Source of the DNA: JASFTV01 sp050050615
GTDB taxonomy: Bacteria > Desulfobacterota > DSM-4660 > Desulfatiglandales > HGW-15
Length of the DNA: 8,226 nt
Reading direction: 5' to 3'
NCBI GenBank assembly: GCA_050050615.1
Contig: JASFTV010000150.1
Coordinates: 1 to 8,226 of the forward strand
Shown: positions 1 through 6,520 of the stretch, piece by piece
How positions within the stretch are numbered: the stretch's first letter is position 1
Layout: each line of letters starts with the position of its first letter
Position numbers and translations under genes: made by a program
The notes under the pieces: generated by a model
The model's input: only the letters and a program-made list of their open reading frames with translations
What the model was told of the DNA's origin: nothing
The model's database searches: none

Positions 1-477
1 AGCGTCTCGGCTGATCTGCAGATGGGCCGGGTCCCTCCAAAAGTTGAGTTAAAAGACAAACTGGGCGGGCGCTTGGATGGTACCCCCTGGAGCAGTGAGG
101 AGTTGAAAGGGAAGGTCTATGTCCTTTTTTACGTGGACCCGGATGAAGCGGATCTCAATAACGAGACAAGCGAGGCCCTTCGCAAGGAAGACTTTCCCGG
201 CGAGAAATTCCAGTCTGTGGCCATTATCAATATGGATGCCACGTGGCTTCCCAACTTTGCGATCTCATCGAAACTGAAAAAGAAGCAGAAGACCTACCCC
301 AGGACGATCTATGTGCGGGACTACAAGAAGGTGATGGTCAACGCATGGAACATCGCGGATGACAACAGCGATGTCCTGGCCTTTGATAGACAGGGCAGAC
401 TTATCTTCAGGAAGGATGGCAAGTTGACCGCGGGAGAGATCCAGAACCTCCTCCAGGCTGTCCGAGATAATCTGTGA
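1..477 (+). CDS. YtfJ-family thioredoxin-fold protein, 5'-truncated by window edge
   Basis: The reading frame is open from base 1. The first ATG (base 22) falls inside what looks like the mature protein, so the real start and probably a signal peptide lie upstream. I recognise the YtfJ family from the order of elements: an early 'VPPKVEL' strand, 'PWSSEELKGKV' (thioredoxin-like beta-alpha entry), 'FPGEKFQSVAIINMD' (family hallmark, compare YTTIIN in E. coli YtfJ), 'YPRTIYVRD', then 'AFDRQGRLIFRKDGKLT' and a closing helix. YtfJ proteins are small, usually periplasmic, thioredoxin-superfamily proteins of unknown function. The visible part has no cysteine, hence no CXXC redox site, so thiol oxidoreductase activity is not expected. 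It ends with TGA at 475-477. The next gene starts 116 nt later with no visible terminator. The family call is fairly sure; the role is unknown. Confidence 0.8.
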   Translation, partial: SVSADLQMGRVPPKVELKDKLGGRLDGTPWSSEELKGKVYVLFYVDPDEADLNNETSEALRKEDFPGEKFQSVAIINMDATWLPNFAISSKLKKKQKTYPRTIYVRDYKKVMVNAWNIADDNSDVLAFDRQGRLIFRKDGKLTAGEIQNLLQAVRDNL

Positions 478-593
478 ATTGGGTTACAGCCTTATGACAC
501 GCCTTGGGTTATTGGTGATTAATCGTTTGAGATAATAGCGGTCGACATGATAGGCTGCTTCAAGCACGACTCGCAGAAACGTCCAGTGAATCC

Positions 594-1640
594 ATGGCTG
601 CAGTAGACACTTCGAAATGCCAGCTAAAAGGGCAGGGCCTCTCACCCGGAAACTGTCTGGTCAAGGTGGACGGCAAACGTCTCCCTGCGTGTCAGTCCAC
701 CCTGAGAGCCGAGGATAGCGAGATTTATCGGCTGATTACCTCCGTCCATCTCTCGCGGCCGGAGAATTATCTCTCCGTGTACCAGTCCGGCTGCAATTTC
801 TCCTGCAGAAAATGCCATTCCTGGCATTTCAGTCAGGTCAAAGACGGCACTTGGTATACGCCCGCCGATATTTTGAAAGAGGCCGTGGAATATGAAAAAT
901 TTGTAAACCTGGAGGAGCCGAGGGAAAGGGCGACAGCCTGGCATGCGCAAGAGACCTGCCGGTGCTGCGGGAGTTGCGTCATGCGCGGATGGCGGCCAAG
1001 CTCATGCCCCGGCGTCCTCAGCCCCGAATCCATCCTTTTCAGTCCCCAGGGTTTCGGCCCGGCAAGAAACATTGTCGCCTTTACAGGGGGCGACCTGACC
1101 TGCTGTCCCGAGTTCTACACGGCCTGTGCACGGCTGATCAAGGCCCAAACCAGGCTCTGGCTGCTCATTGAAACCAACGGTTACGGCCTCACGGCTCAGA
1201 ATATGGATCGCCTGCAGGCATCCGGCGTGGACGCCTTCTGGCTGGATATCAAGGCGCACGATCCAGAAAAACACAAGTGGCTTACAGGATGCTCCAACGA
1301 GCACATCCTGGAACTGCCGGAAGAAATTCTCAAAAGAGGTTTCACGCTCGAGGTGTTGTCTTTATACATCCCGAACCTGGTAGAGTCAGACGACCTGGAG
1401 AGGATCGCCCGTAATCTAGCCGCCGTGGACCCCACGATCCCTTTCACCATACTCGCCTTTTTTCCTGAACATAAGATGAGGGATTTCAGGAGCCCTAACA
1501 CCAGGGAAATGGTCGAAGCCTACAAAAGGGTGAGATCCACAGGGTTGAAAAAGATCCGTTTGGGCAATCTGGGCGTATTCGTCCGTACAGAGGAAGATCA
1601 GGATTACCTCATCGCGAACATCGACGGGAGCGCCCTGTAG
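594..1640 (+). CDS. radical SAM protein, pyruvate formate-lyase activase-like, with cysteine-rich insert
   Basis: This is a 348-aa radical SAM enzyme of the COG1180 (PFL-activase/AmmeMemoRadiSam-like) type. The SAM-binding 4Fe-4S motif CX3CX2C is C67-C71-C74 in 'SGCNFSCRKCHSW'. The SAM-contact motif is 'TGGD' (164-167) rather than the usual GGE. Further barrel signatures are 'LIETNG' (191-196) and 'FWLDIKAHD' (215-223). Two extra cysteine sets are present: C9, C21 and C33 at the N-terminus, resembling the N-terminal cysteines of AmmeMemoRadiSam proteins, and C122, C124, C125, C128 and C138-Pro between the cluster motif and GGD, in ferredoxin-like CX2CX2C...CP spacing. The second set could hold an auxiliary Fe-S cluster, as in glycyl-radical-enzyme activases. 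No glycyl radical enzyme gene is in the window, so the substrate is unknown. ATG 594 is the first usable start after an in-frame stop at 528, but it lacks a clear Shine-Dalgarno sequence. Confidence 0.85.
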   Translation: MAAVDTSKCQLKGQGLSPGNCLVKVDGKRLPACQSTLRAEDSEIYRLITSVHLSRPENYLSVYQSGCNFSCRKCHSWHFSQVKDGTWYTPADILKEAVEYEKFVNLEEPRERATAWHAQETCRCCGSCVMRGWRPSSCPGVLSPESILFSPQGFGPARNIVAFTGGDLTCCPEFYTACARLIKAQTRLWLLIETNGYGLTAQNMDRLQASGVDAFWLDIKAHDPEKHKWLTGCSNEHILELPEEILKRGFTLEVLSLYIPNLVESDDLERIARNLAAVDPTIPFTILAFFPEHKMRDFRSPNTREMVEAYKRVRSTGLKKIRLGNLGVFVRTEEDQDYLIANIDGSAL

Positions 1641-1718
1641 AGTCCGCGATGGAATGCCATGAAGCCATCTCAGCCAGAGGTGCTCGAAGCGGACGGCCTT
1701 GTCTCCCATGAGGATTGT

Positions 1719-1805
1719 TGGAGTGATGGCGTAATGGAAAAGCTTGACAGCCAAAACCCTGAGCGCCTGGTGACCCTTCCACCACTCCAGTACTCCACTA
1801 CTCCA
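1719..1805. repeat. imperfect inverted repeat in spacer
   Basis: The arm at 1719-1738 (starting TGGAGTGATGG) and the reverse complement of 1786-1805 match at 16 of 20 positions, separated by 47 bp. The right arm is itself built from 8-nt repeats. The structure lies in the non-coding gap between the radical SAM gene and the thiolase-like gene. It could form a long imperfect hairpin or be the remnant of a spacer repeat element. No function can be assigned. Confidence 0.5.
1782..1805. repeat. 8-nt tandem repeat, 3 copies (NNACTCCA)
   Basis: Three head-to-tail 8-mers occupy 1782-1789, 1790-1797 and 1798-1805, each ending ACTCCA. The preceding 1774-1781 looks like a decayed copy ending TTCCA. This is non-coding and lies 85 bp upstream of the thiolase-like gene. 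Confidence 0.65.
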
Positions 1806-1889
1806 TTGTTACACGGCGCCCTAACGCCCTGAGTCTGTTGCGGTTAACCATAAGCCAAACCCATTTCTTATACGAAGGAGGTAACATTC

Positions 1890-3086
1890 ATGCCAAAACG
1901 CATTGGTATTGTCGGTGCCGGAGTGACGCCTTTTAAGGGAACCTGGCGTGAGAAGACTTACTATGAGTTGGCCCAGATGGCGACGCGTGAGGCGGTGAAG
2001 GATGCCCAGATCCACATCCGGGACGTGGATGCCGCCTTTTACGGGATTTACAATGACATCTTTGAAAGGACGGCCATTCCCGAGCATGCTATCCACGGGC
2101 TTTGCGGGATGCAGAACAAATTCGGCATAAGGATCACCACAGGCGGGGCAACGGGGGCGTATACCATGTCTGCGGCCCACGCATATCTCGCCGCGGGCAG
2201 GTTCAAGACCGCCCTGGTTCTGGGCGTCGAAAAGGCGACGGACTGCTTTGACTTTTTATCCATGTCCGCCACACCCGAGGTCATCAAATCCATCGGCTGG
2301 TCCGGGGACAGCTTTTTTGAGCAGCCCATCGGCTGGTCCGCCTCTGACAGTTATGCAGAGGTGGTGCTGGGCTATATGGATGAGCACCCCGGCGATCTCA
2401 AACCGGAGATTACCGCCCAGATCTCTGCCCAGTTGAGCCAGCAGGTGAGCACCAATGAATATGCCCAGAGACAGTTTGACCGGGTCACGCCCGAAGAGGT
2501 CTTGAACTCGAGGCTGGTCGTGTATCCCTTCAGGGAGCTTGAGATCTGCGTTTACACGGAAGGGGCCGCAGCACTCCTCATGGCTGAAGAGGAGACGGCC
2601 AAGGCGATTGCCAAAAACAGCGGTCAGCCTGTGGTCTGGATCACAGGCCTGGGCGAAGCGAACGAGCATTCCTTTGCAGGCAAGAACCAGAAGAACATGG
2701 GCCGCATCATGTCCGACTTTTATGCCTCCCGCCGGGCCTATGAAATGGCCGGTATCGAGGAGGCTACGAAGTCGATCGAGGTGGTGGAGCTCCATGATGC
2801 CTTCGTGCATCAACTGGAGATCTCCATGGCCGAGTTCGGTCTGGTCCCTTTGGGCAGGGCGGATACCCTGATAGAGGACAGCCTGATGACACCCGGCGGA
2901 AAGTACCTGGTGAATCCCTGCGGCGGTTTGATCTACTGTGGCCATGCGGTGGGGGCGAGCAACATCATGTCAGCCTGGTCCGCCCGCAATGAACTGATCA
3001 AGAGAGGGCTCAAAACAGCACTGGTGCATGGGACGGGCAGCACGATCGCCCAGTACACGGCATGTCTCATCCTGGAGCACGAGTAG
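1890..3086 (+). CDS. thiolase-superfamily protein lacking the nucleophilic Cys (putative acyl-CoA C-C lyase)
   Basis: This 398-aa protein has the length and fold markers of archaeal/SCP2-type thiolases. These are N-terminal 'IGIVGAGVTPF', 'GVEKATD' (112-118), 'VVELHDAF' (298-305), 'VNPCGGLI' and the catalytic-His box 'CGHAVGAS' (350-357). Aligning back from GVEK, the canonical 'CASG' nucleophile position reads 'GATG', putting Gly86 (codon GGG at 2145-2147) where thiolases have Cys. The SCP2-thiolase HDCF Cys is Ala304, and the C-terminal CxG acid/base motif reads 'HGTG' (380-383). A normal thiolytic mechanism is therefore unlikely. Thiolase-fold aldolases such as Ltp2 also lack this Cys, and retro-aldol cleavage of a hydroxyacyl-CoA is one possibility. 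Cys344 and Cys350 lie beside the catalytic His. A strong AAGGAGGT at 1875-1882, 7 nt before ATG, fixes the start. The DUF35 partner follows after 17 nt, which suggests one complex. The fold is sure; the reaction is inferred. Confidence 0.88.
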   Translation: MPKRIGIVGAGVTPFKGTWREKTYYELAQMATREAVKDAQIHIRDVDAAFYGIYNDIFERTAIPEHAIHGLCGMQNKFGIRITTGGATGAYTMSAAHAYLAAGRFKTALVLGVEKATDCFDFLSMSATPEVIKSIGWSGDSFFEQPIGWSASDSYAEVVLGYMDEHPGDLKPEITAQISAQLSQQVSTNEYAQRQFDRVTPEEVLNSRLVVYPFRELEICVYTEGAAALLMAEEETAKAIAKNSGQPVVWITGLGEANEHSFAGKNQKNMGRIMSDFYASRRAYEMAGIEEATKSIEVVELHDAFVHQLEISMAEFGLVPLGRADTLIEDSLMTPGGKYLVNPCGGLIYCGHAVGASNIMSAWSARNELIKRGLKTALVHGTGSTIAQYTACLILEHE

Positions 3087-3087
3087 A

Positions 3088-3095
3088 GGGAGGTG
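3088..3095 (+). promoter_or_regulatory. Shine-Dalgarno that sets the DUF35-SCP2 start
   Basis: GGGAGGTG lies directly after the thiolase-like stop codon (3084-3086) and 8 nt before ATG 3104. It rules out the longer in-frame ATG at 3062, which would overlap the upstream gene and adds 14 residues unlike the family. Confidence 0.8.
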
Positions 3096-3103
3096 AAAAG
3101 AGA

Positions 3104-4099
3104 ATGGCTACACAAAGAGAAAAGGTTATTCCTTCAAAGTATATCCCGGATGAGGGATCCTATGTGGAGAACGTGGACGGCAGAGACTATCTGATCTCCA
3201 ATGATGTCATGTACACCTTTTACCGGAGGACCAGAGGAGAATTCTCGCCCTTCTTCCTTGCCCTGAGGGATGAAAAGAAACTCCTCGGATGCAAATGCTC
3301 ATCGTGCGGGCAGGTCAGGGTGCCGCCCTTTCTGACCCACTGTCCGGACTGCAATTTTGCGCCCACGGAGCCGATCGAAGTGGAGCAGGTGGGCGTCATG
3401 AACAGCACGCCGCCCATCACCTATTTTGCCACCTCCCTATTCCAGGATATGGCTCCCTATGGCAGGGGACGGGTTGTCTTCAGAGGGGCTGATACGGCCA
3501 TGAGTGTCATCCTTTACACCACCACGGGCATCCTGGTGCCGGGAATCATCACCAAGGGCAGCGAGGTTAAGCTCGTTTTCAGGGACAGCCGCATCGGAAA
3601 CATGCGGGACGTCTTCTGTGTGCCCACCTCCGAGCTCAGGCCTGAGCAGATAGAAAAGAAGGGGCTTCAGGAGTCGGAGATTGACTGGGAATCCCCTGTT
3701 GAGCCTCGATTGCCCGAAGCATCGGACAAGGATGCGGCTGTTTATGAAGAGACCCTGAAGGAGATCACAGCCATTGTTGAAGAGATGAATCGAAACGAAC
3801 GGGCCCGGAAGGACATTGCCGGCTGGAAGCGCGATATTCTGATCAAAACGCGGGGGGGTCGTTTCGCCATGCTCATTGATGACGGCGACATCAAAGTGGA
3901 AGAGAGAGATCTCGCATCACCGGATTTTGTGATGGTCTGCGGCGACCCCAAAACCTTGCTGGACGGCCTCGCGTACAGGGGAGCCATAACGGACTCCGTC
4001 ATCAACAAGAAGCTCTGGATCAGCAAGAACATGGAATTCACCACCATCTTCAAGCTGGACAGGATGGCCCGCTCTGTGGGCCGTTCAAAAAAGAGGTGA
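3104..4099 (+). CDS. DUF35 Zn-ribbon/OB-fold protein fused to SCP2-like domain
   Basis: This 331-aa protein has two parts. Residues about 45-172 are a DUF35 module. It has an N-terminal helix, a zinc ribbon with C65-X2-C68 and C80-X2-C83 ('CSSCGQVRVPPFLTHCPDC'), then an OB-fold beta domain. C63 is an extra cysteine next to the ribbon. DUF35 proteins dock on thiolase-fold enzymes (archaeal thiolase/HMG-CoA synthase, BbsA with BbsB, ChsH2 with Ltp2) and can form part of the CoA channel. After a charged, partly helical linker (about 180-240), residues about 241-322 resemble a sterol carrier protein 2 domain: 'RGGRFAMLIDDGDIKVEE', 'PDFVMVCGDPKTLLDGL', 'KLWISKNMEFTTIFKLDRM'. DUF35 proteins are usually only about 130-150 aa, so the extra domain is notable. 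The start is set by the ribosome-binding site at 3088-3095. The gene is almost certainly co-transcribed with the thiolase-like gene. The SCP2 call rests on pattern only. Confidence 0.85.
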   Translation: MATQREKVIPSKYIPDEGSYVENVDGRDYLISNDVMYTFYRRTRGEFSPFFLALRDEKKLLGCKCSSCGQVRVPPFLTHCPDCNFAPTEPIEVEQVGVMNSTPPITYFATSLFQDMAPYGRGRVVFRGADTAMSVILYTTTGILVPGIITKGSEVKLVFRDSRIGNMRDVFCVPTSELRPEQIEKKGLQESEIDWESPVEPRLPEASDKDAAVYEETLKEITAIVEEMNRNERARKDIAGWKRDILIKTRGGRFAMLIDDGDIKVEERDLASPDFVMVCGDPKTLLDGLAYRGAITDSVINKKLWISKNMEFTTIFKLDRMARSVGRSKKR

Positions 4100-4214
4100 T
4101 TAAGTTGGAGATCCGTCTGATGGAATAGCCGCGACTTGTCGGGAAGTCCACAGGGCAGGCGGGGCAAGCGCAGGCACAGAGCACAGCGAGCGGTGAGGTC
4201 CAGAGTGCGTGCGT

Positions 4215-5258
4215 CTAACGGTGTTGGGAATGGAAGAAGATGATCAGGCTTTCCACCACTTCCGCCATGAACCGGCTGTCCAGTTTGTCCATGGTGTCGG
4301 AAGAGCGGTGATAGTGGGGGTTGCGATAGAAGGCGGAATCCGTGACCATAACCGACTTGAAACCGTGGTCCCAGAAGGACGAATGGTCACTGAGCCTCAC
4401 AGCGGGCATCAGCCATCCCCTGAAGGGAACGGATAGTTTCAGCACGGGCAGTTCCGGGTTTCTCAGGAAGGCCCGGTAGAGGCTGCGCGTCAGTTGCCGT
4501 GACTTGAAGTCGCCGACAAGGCCTATGAAATCGCCCTTATCAGGGTATCCGAAAAACATGACAGGAAAAGGATAACTTTGACACCCGGGGTCATGACAGG
4601 AGTAGCCCACCATCTCCAGACAGATCATACCGTCTATTTTCTCCTTCTCCTTTTTGGCTTTCTTGGCGTAAACACGGCTCCCCATGGAGCTCGACCCATA
4701 AACCGGGGGCTCCTCCAGGGCAAAGGAGACAAATTTCACCGCCAGATCCAGTTTCTCGCGGTTGTCAAAAGCCTTCTTTAATTGCCGGGCTGTCTCAAGT
4801 TGAACGGCAACGGCACTCGCATTGTCGTCCGCCCCGACCGTACCGCCCACCGAGTCATAGTGGGCTCCCAGAAGGTAGCATTTGGAAGGATTGGCAGAAA
4901 AGGAGATCTCTGTGACCACATTGGCGACCACAAAATCATGATAGCGATAAGGTTCGCGCTGCGCCTGGAGGCCGATTCCCTGATAGAATGATTCGATGTA
5001 ATCCGCGGTTCTTTCCAGGTGTTCGGGGGTGTAGACGCTCCTCTCGCCAATGGTGACCGTGAGTTCCCTGAGGTGATCCTCCAACCGTACCTTGGTCTTT
5101 TCTATGTCGATCATCGAGCGCTCCCCATGCCCGACATTCTGGGGCCGGGCATCGGCCACCAGAAGCAGCAAAGCAAGGAGGACGATAAGCCATAACACGA
5201 CCCGAACGAGCCGGCCATACTTGGAAACAGGGGATGGCGGAGGTTTGCTTTTGTCCAT
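4215..5258 (-). CDS. membrane-anchored M28-family zinc metallopeptidase
   Basis: This 347-aa protein is predicted to be exported. It has a basic, proline-rich start and one hydrophobic segment (about 17-35, 'LVRVVLWLIVLLALLLLVA'), either a signal peptide or a membrane anchor. The catalytic domain carries the M28 co-catalytic zinc motifs in order: 'GAHYDSV' (H133), 'GADDNAS' (D144/D145 bridging region), 'ALEEPP' (E182 general base, E183 ligand), 'CLEMVGY' (E215 at the position often Asp) and 'NPHYHRSSDT' (H317). M28 enzymes are aminopeptidases or related amidohydrolases such as glutaminyl cyclases; the substrate here is unknown. There is no PA-domain insert and the size suits a minimal single-domain enzyme. 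The gene is convergent with the DUF35-SCP2 gene and divergent from the AIM24 gene, so it forms its own unit. The Shine-Dalgarno before its ATG is weak. Confidence 0.9.
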   Translation of the reverse strand: MDKSKPPPSPVSKYGRLVRVVLWLIVLLALLLLVADARPQNVGHGERSMIDIEKTKVRLEDHLRELTVTIGERSVYTPEHLERTADYIESFYQGIGLQAQREPYRYHDFVVANVVTEISFSANPSKCYLLGAHYDSVGGTVGADDNASAVAVQLETARQLKKAFDNREKLDLAVKFVSFALEEPPVYGSSSMGSRVYAKKAKKEKEKIDGMICLEMVGYSCHDPGCQSYPFPVMFFGYPDKGDFIGLVGDFKSRQLTRSLYRAFLRNPELPVLKLSVPFRGWLMPAVRLSDHSSFWDHGFKSVMVTDSAFYRNPHYHRSSDTMDKLDSRFMAEVVESLIIFFHSQHR

Positions 5259-5315
5259 GTTTCGCCATCTTCGGTCTTCTATGGTCTTATCAAGGTCCTT
5301 CTCATAGCGTTACTG

Positions 5316-5346
5316 ATTATCAGAATTCTTGAGCCTTGGTTGCCAA
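5316..5346 (-). promoter_or_regulatory. possible sigma70-like promoter for the M28 gene
   Basis: On the minus strand, TTGGCA (complement of 5341-5346) is followed after 19 nt by GATAAT (complement of 5316-5321), about 58 nt upstream of the M28 start. Both hexamers are close to consensus, but the spacing is longer than the optimal 17 nt. The -10 lies in the palindrome at 5313-5323, which could be an operator. This is weak evidence. Confidence 0.25.
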
Positions 5347-5441
5347 CATTCTTGTCCAAAAACGGGTTCCCGGTTTCCCTCCCCCGGCTGGGCTTAGAAT
5401 AGGCTGAGAGTGCCCCTGTGTCAAATGCAAACAGTTGCGAA

Positions 5442-5485
5442 TGACCAGCGCGGCCGATGACAGGTGACGGGTGACCCATGACCGG
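5442..5485. repeat. 7-nt degenerate repeat tract, consensus TGACNGG/TGACCAG
   Basis: Four contiguous 7-mers (5458-5464, 5465-5471, 5472-5478, 5479-5485) each begin TGAC. A fifth unit, TGACCAG, lies at 5442-5448, out of phase by 2 nt. The same unit recurs in a longer array downstream of the neighbouring gene (6373-6442). Confidence 0.6.
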
Positions 5486-5554
5486 CAAGCTTGAACCTGA
5501 TGGATGCCAAAGCTTGCAAGCAAGAGCAAATTATGCTTTATACATGTTTCAAGG

Positions 5555-5562
5555 AAAGGAGG
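5555..5562 (+). promoter_or_regulatory. Shine-Dalgarno that sets the AIM24-family start
   Basis: AAAGGAGG lies 8 nt before ATG 5571. The longer frame from 5478 begins in repeat DNA without any ribosome-binding site, and its extra 31 residues do not resemble the family. Confidence 0.85.
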
Positions 5563-5570
5563 CGGGAATT

Positions 5571-6362
5571 ATGCACTGCCACAAAGTGGACTATGAACTC
5601 ATCGGCGACGATATGCAGATCGTTGAGGTGGAACTGGACCAGGGCGAGACGGTCATTGCAGAAGCCGGGGCCATGAACTATATGGATGAGGGGATTTCTT
5701 TCGAAGCCCGTATGGGAGATGGCTCAAAGGCCGACAATGGGATCATGGGCAAACTCCTGAATGTCGGCAAACGGGTCCTTACAGGGGAGTCTATCTTTCT
5801 GACTCATTTCACGAACCATGGCGGCGGGAAGCGGCGTGTCGCTTTTGCAGCCCCCTATCCGGGCAAGATCATTTCCGTGGATATGGCCAAGGTGGGTTAC
5901 GAACTGTTGTGCCAGAAAGACGCCTTTCTGGCGGCTGCCTACGGCACCGAGATTGGCATCGCCTTCACCAAACGGCTCGGAACAGGCTTCTTTGGTGGCG
6001 AGGGATTCATCCTCCAGCGTCTGCGTGGTGACGGTATGACCTTTATTCACGCCGGCGGGACGGTGATCAAGAAAACGCTGAGAAATGAAAGCCTCCGCGT
6101 GGATACGGGCTGCCTTGTCGCCTTTACCAAGGACATCGACTATCACATAGAGCGGGTACGGAGTCTCAAGTCCATGTTTTTTGGGGGTGAAGGCCTGTTT
6201 CTGGCCTCGCTCAGTGGCTCAGGCATTGTGCTCCTGCAAAGCCTTCCCTTCTCCCGCATGGCGGACCGTATCCTAGCCCATGCGCCTTCTCAGGGCGGGA
6301 CGCGCAGGGGCGAGGGCTCGCTTCTGGGTCGCCTGGGCGATATGCTGGATGGAGATCGCTAG
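5571..6362 (+). CDS. AIM24/TIGR00266-family protein
   Basis: This 263-aa protein matches the AIM24 family (PF01987, TIGR00266), which adopts an all-beta, TRAP-like fold. Visible hallmarks are the start 'YELIGDDMQIVEVELDQGETVIAEAGAM', 'MNYMDEGISFEARMGDG' and 'LTGESIFLTHFTN', then 'PYPGKIISVDM' and two copies of a Phe/Gly-rich element: 'GFFGGEGFILQRLRGDG' (139-155) and 'MFFGGEGLFLASLSGSG' (202-218). The second copy closes the fold. A Gly/Arg-rich tail (about 240-263) is less conserved. The molecular function of bacterial and archaeal members is unknown; the mitochondrial member affects inner-membrane organisation. There is no signal peptide, so the protein is probably cytosolic. It is isolated by spacers on both sides, each containing 7-nt repeats, and is possibly a single-gene unit. 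Confidence 0.88.
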   Translation: MHCHKVDYELIGDDMQIVEVELDQGETVIAEAGAMNYMDEGISFEARMGDGSKADNGIMGKLLNVGKRVLTGESIFLTHFTNHGGGKRRVAFAAPYPGKIISVDMAKVGYELLCQKDAFLAAAYGTEIGIAFTKRLGTGFFGGEGFILQRLRGDGMTFIHAGGTVIKKTLRNESLRVDTGCLVAFTKDIDYHIERVRSLKSMFFGGEGLFLASLSGSGIVLLQSLPFSRMADRILAHAPSQGGTRRGEGSLLGRLGDMLDGDR

Positions 6363-6372
6363 ACCACCCAAA

Positions 6373-6442
6373 TGACGAATAACGAGTGACGAGTCACAAA
6401 TGACAAGAGACGAGCAACAAGTGACCAGGGACGAATGACAAA
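6373..6442. repeat. 7-nt tandem repeat array, 10 copies, consensus TGACRAR
   Basis: Ten head-to-tail 7-mers run without a phase break from 6373 to 6442. The core A-C at unit positions 3-4 is kept in every copy, and positions 6-7 are A then purine throughout. The tract begins 10 bp after the AIM24 stop codon. Units drift at positions 1, 2 and 5, so this is an old or degenerate array, not a fresh slippage product. Confidence 0.85.
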
Positions 6443-6506
6443 TGCTTGCCCTGTGAAACTGAAGCCCCAGCTGCACCCTTTCACCGGGGATCAATGACTC
6501 TTGTAT

Positions 6507-6514
6507 GGGAGAGG
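6507..6514 (+). promoter_or_regulatory. Shine-Dalgarno that sets the MaoC-like start
   Basis: GGGAGAGG lies 6 nt before ATG 6521. The upstream in-frame ATGs at 6446 and 6494 lack comparable sites, and the residues they would add show no family similarity. Confidence 0.75.
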
Positions 6515-6520
6515 CTTTTC

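Larger units (their letters stand above)
5259..5570. other. intergenic region between divergent M28 and AIM24-family genes
   Basis: This 312-bp non-coding region must hold promoters for both divergent genes. It contains the palindrome CTGATTATCAG (5313-5323), a weak sigma70-like candidate on the minus strand, a pyrimidine/purine-skewed middle with no ORF of family resemblance, and a 7-nt repeat tract at 5442-5485. An in-frame ATG at 5478 lies inside that repeat tract and lacks a ribosome-binding site. Confidence 0.6.

Noticed and set aside
504..536. Promoter for the radical SAM gene (TTGGGT and GATAAT)
   Set aside because: The hexamers are 21 nt apart and weak. Only a short direct repeat TTGGGTTA (479-486, 504-511) is clear, so no call was made.
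2256..2945. 229-aa open frame on the minus strand
   Set aside because: It lies entirely antisense to the thiolase-like gene, has no recognisable family motif, and is explained by the GC-rich codon structure of the plus-strand gene.
1890..3086. Annotation as acetyl-CoA acetyltransferase
   Set aside because: The fold fits but the nucleophilic Cys is missing in an ungapped alignment around the motif, so naming a thiolase reaction is not supported.
3742..4167. 141-aa minus-strand frame at the end of the DUF35-SCP2 gene
   Set aside because: It is antisense to coding sequence, its Ser/Arg-rich shadow composition is typical of a false frame, and it has no motif.
6373..6442. CRISPR-like array
   Set aside because: The units are 7 nt and contiguous, with no spacers and no cas gene in the window. 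It is a simple degenerate tandem repeat.
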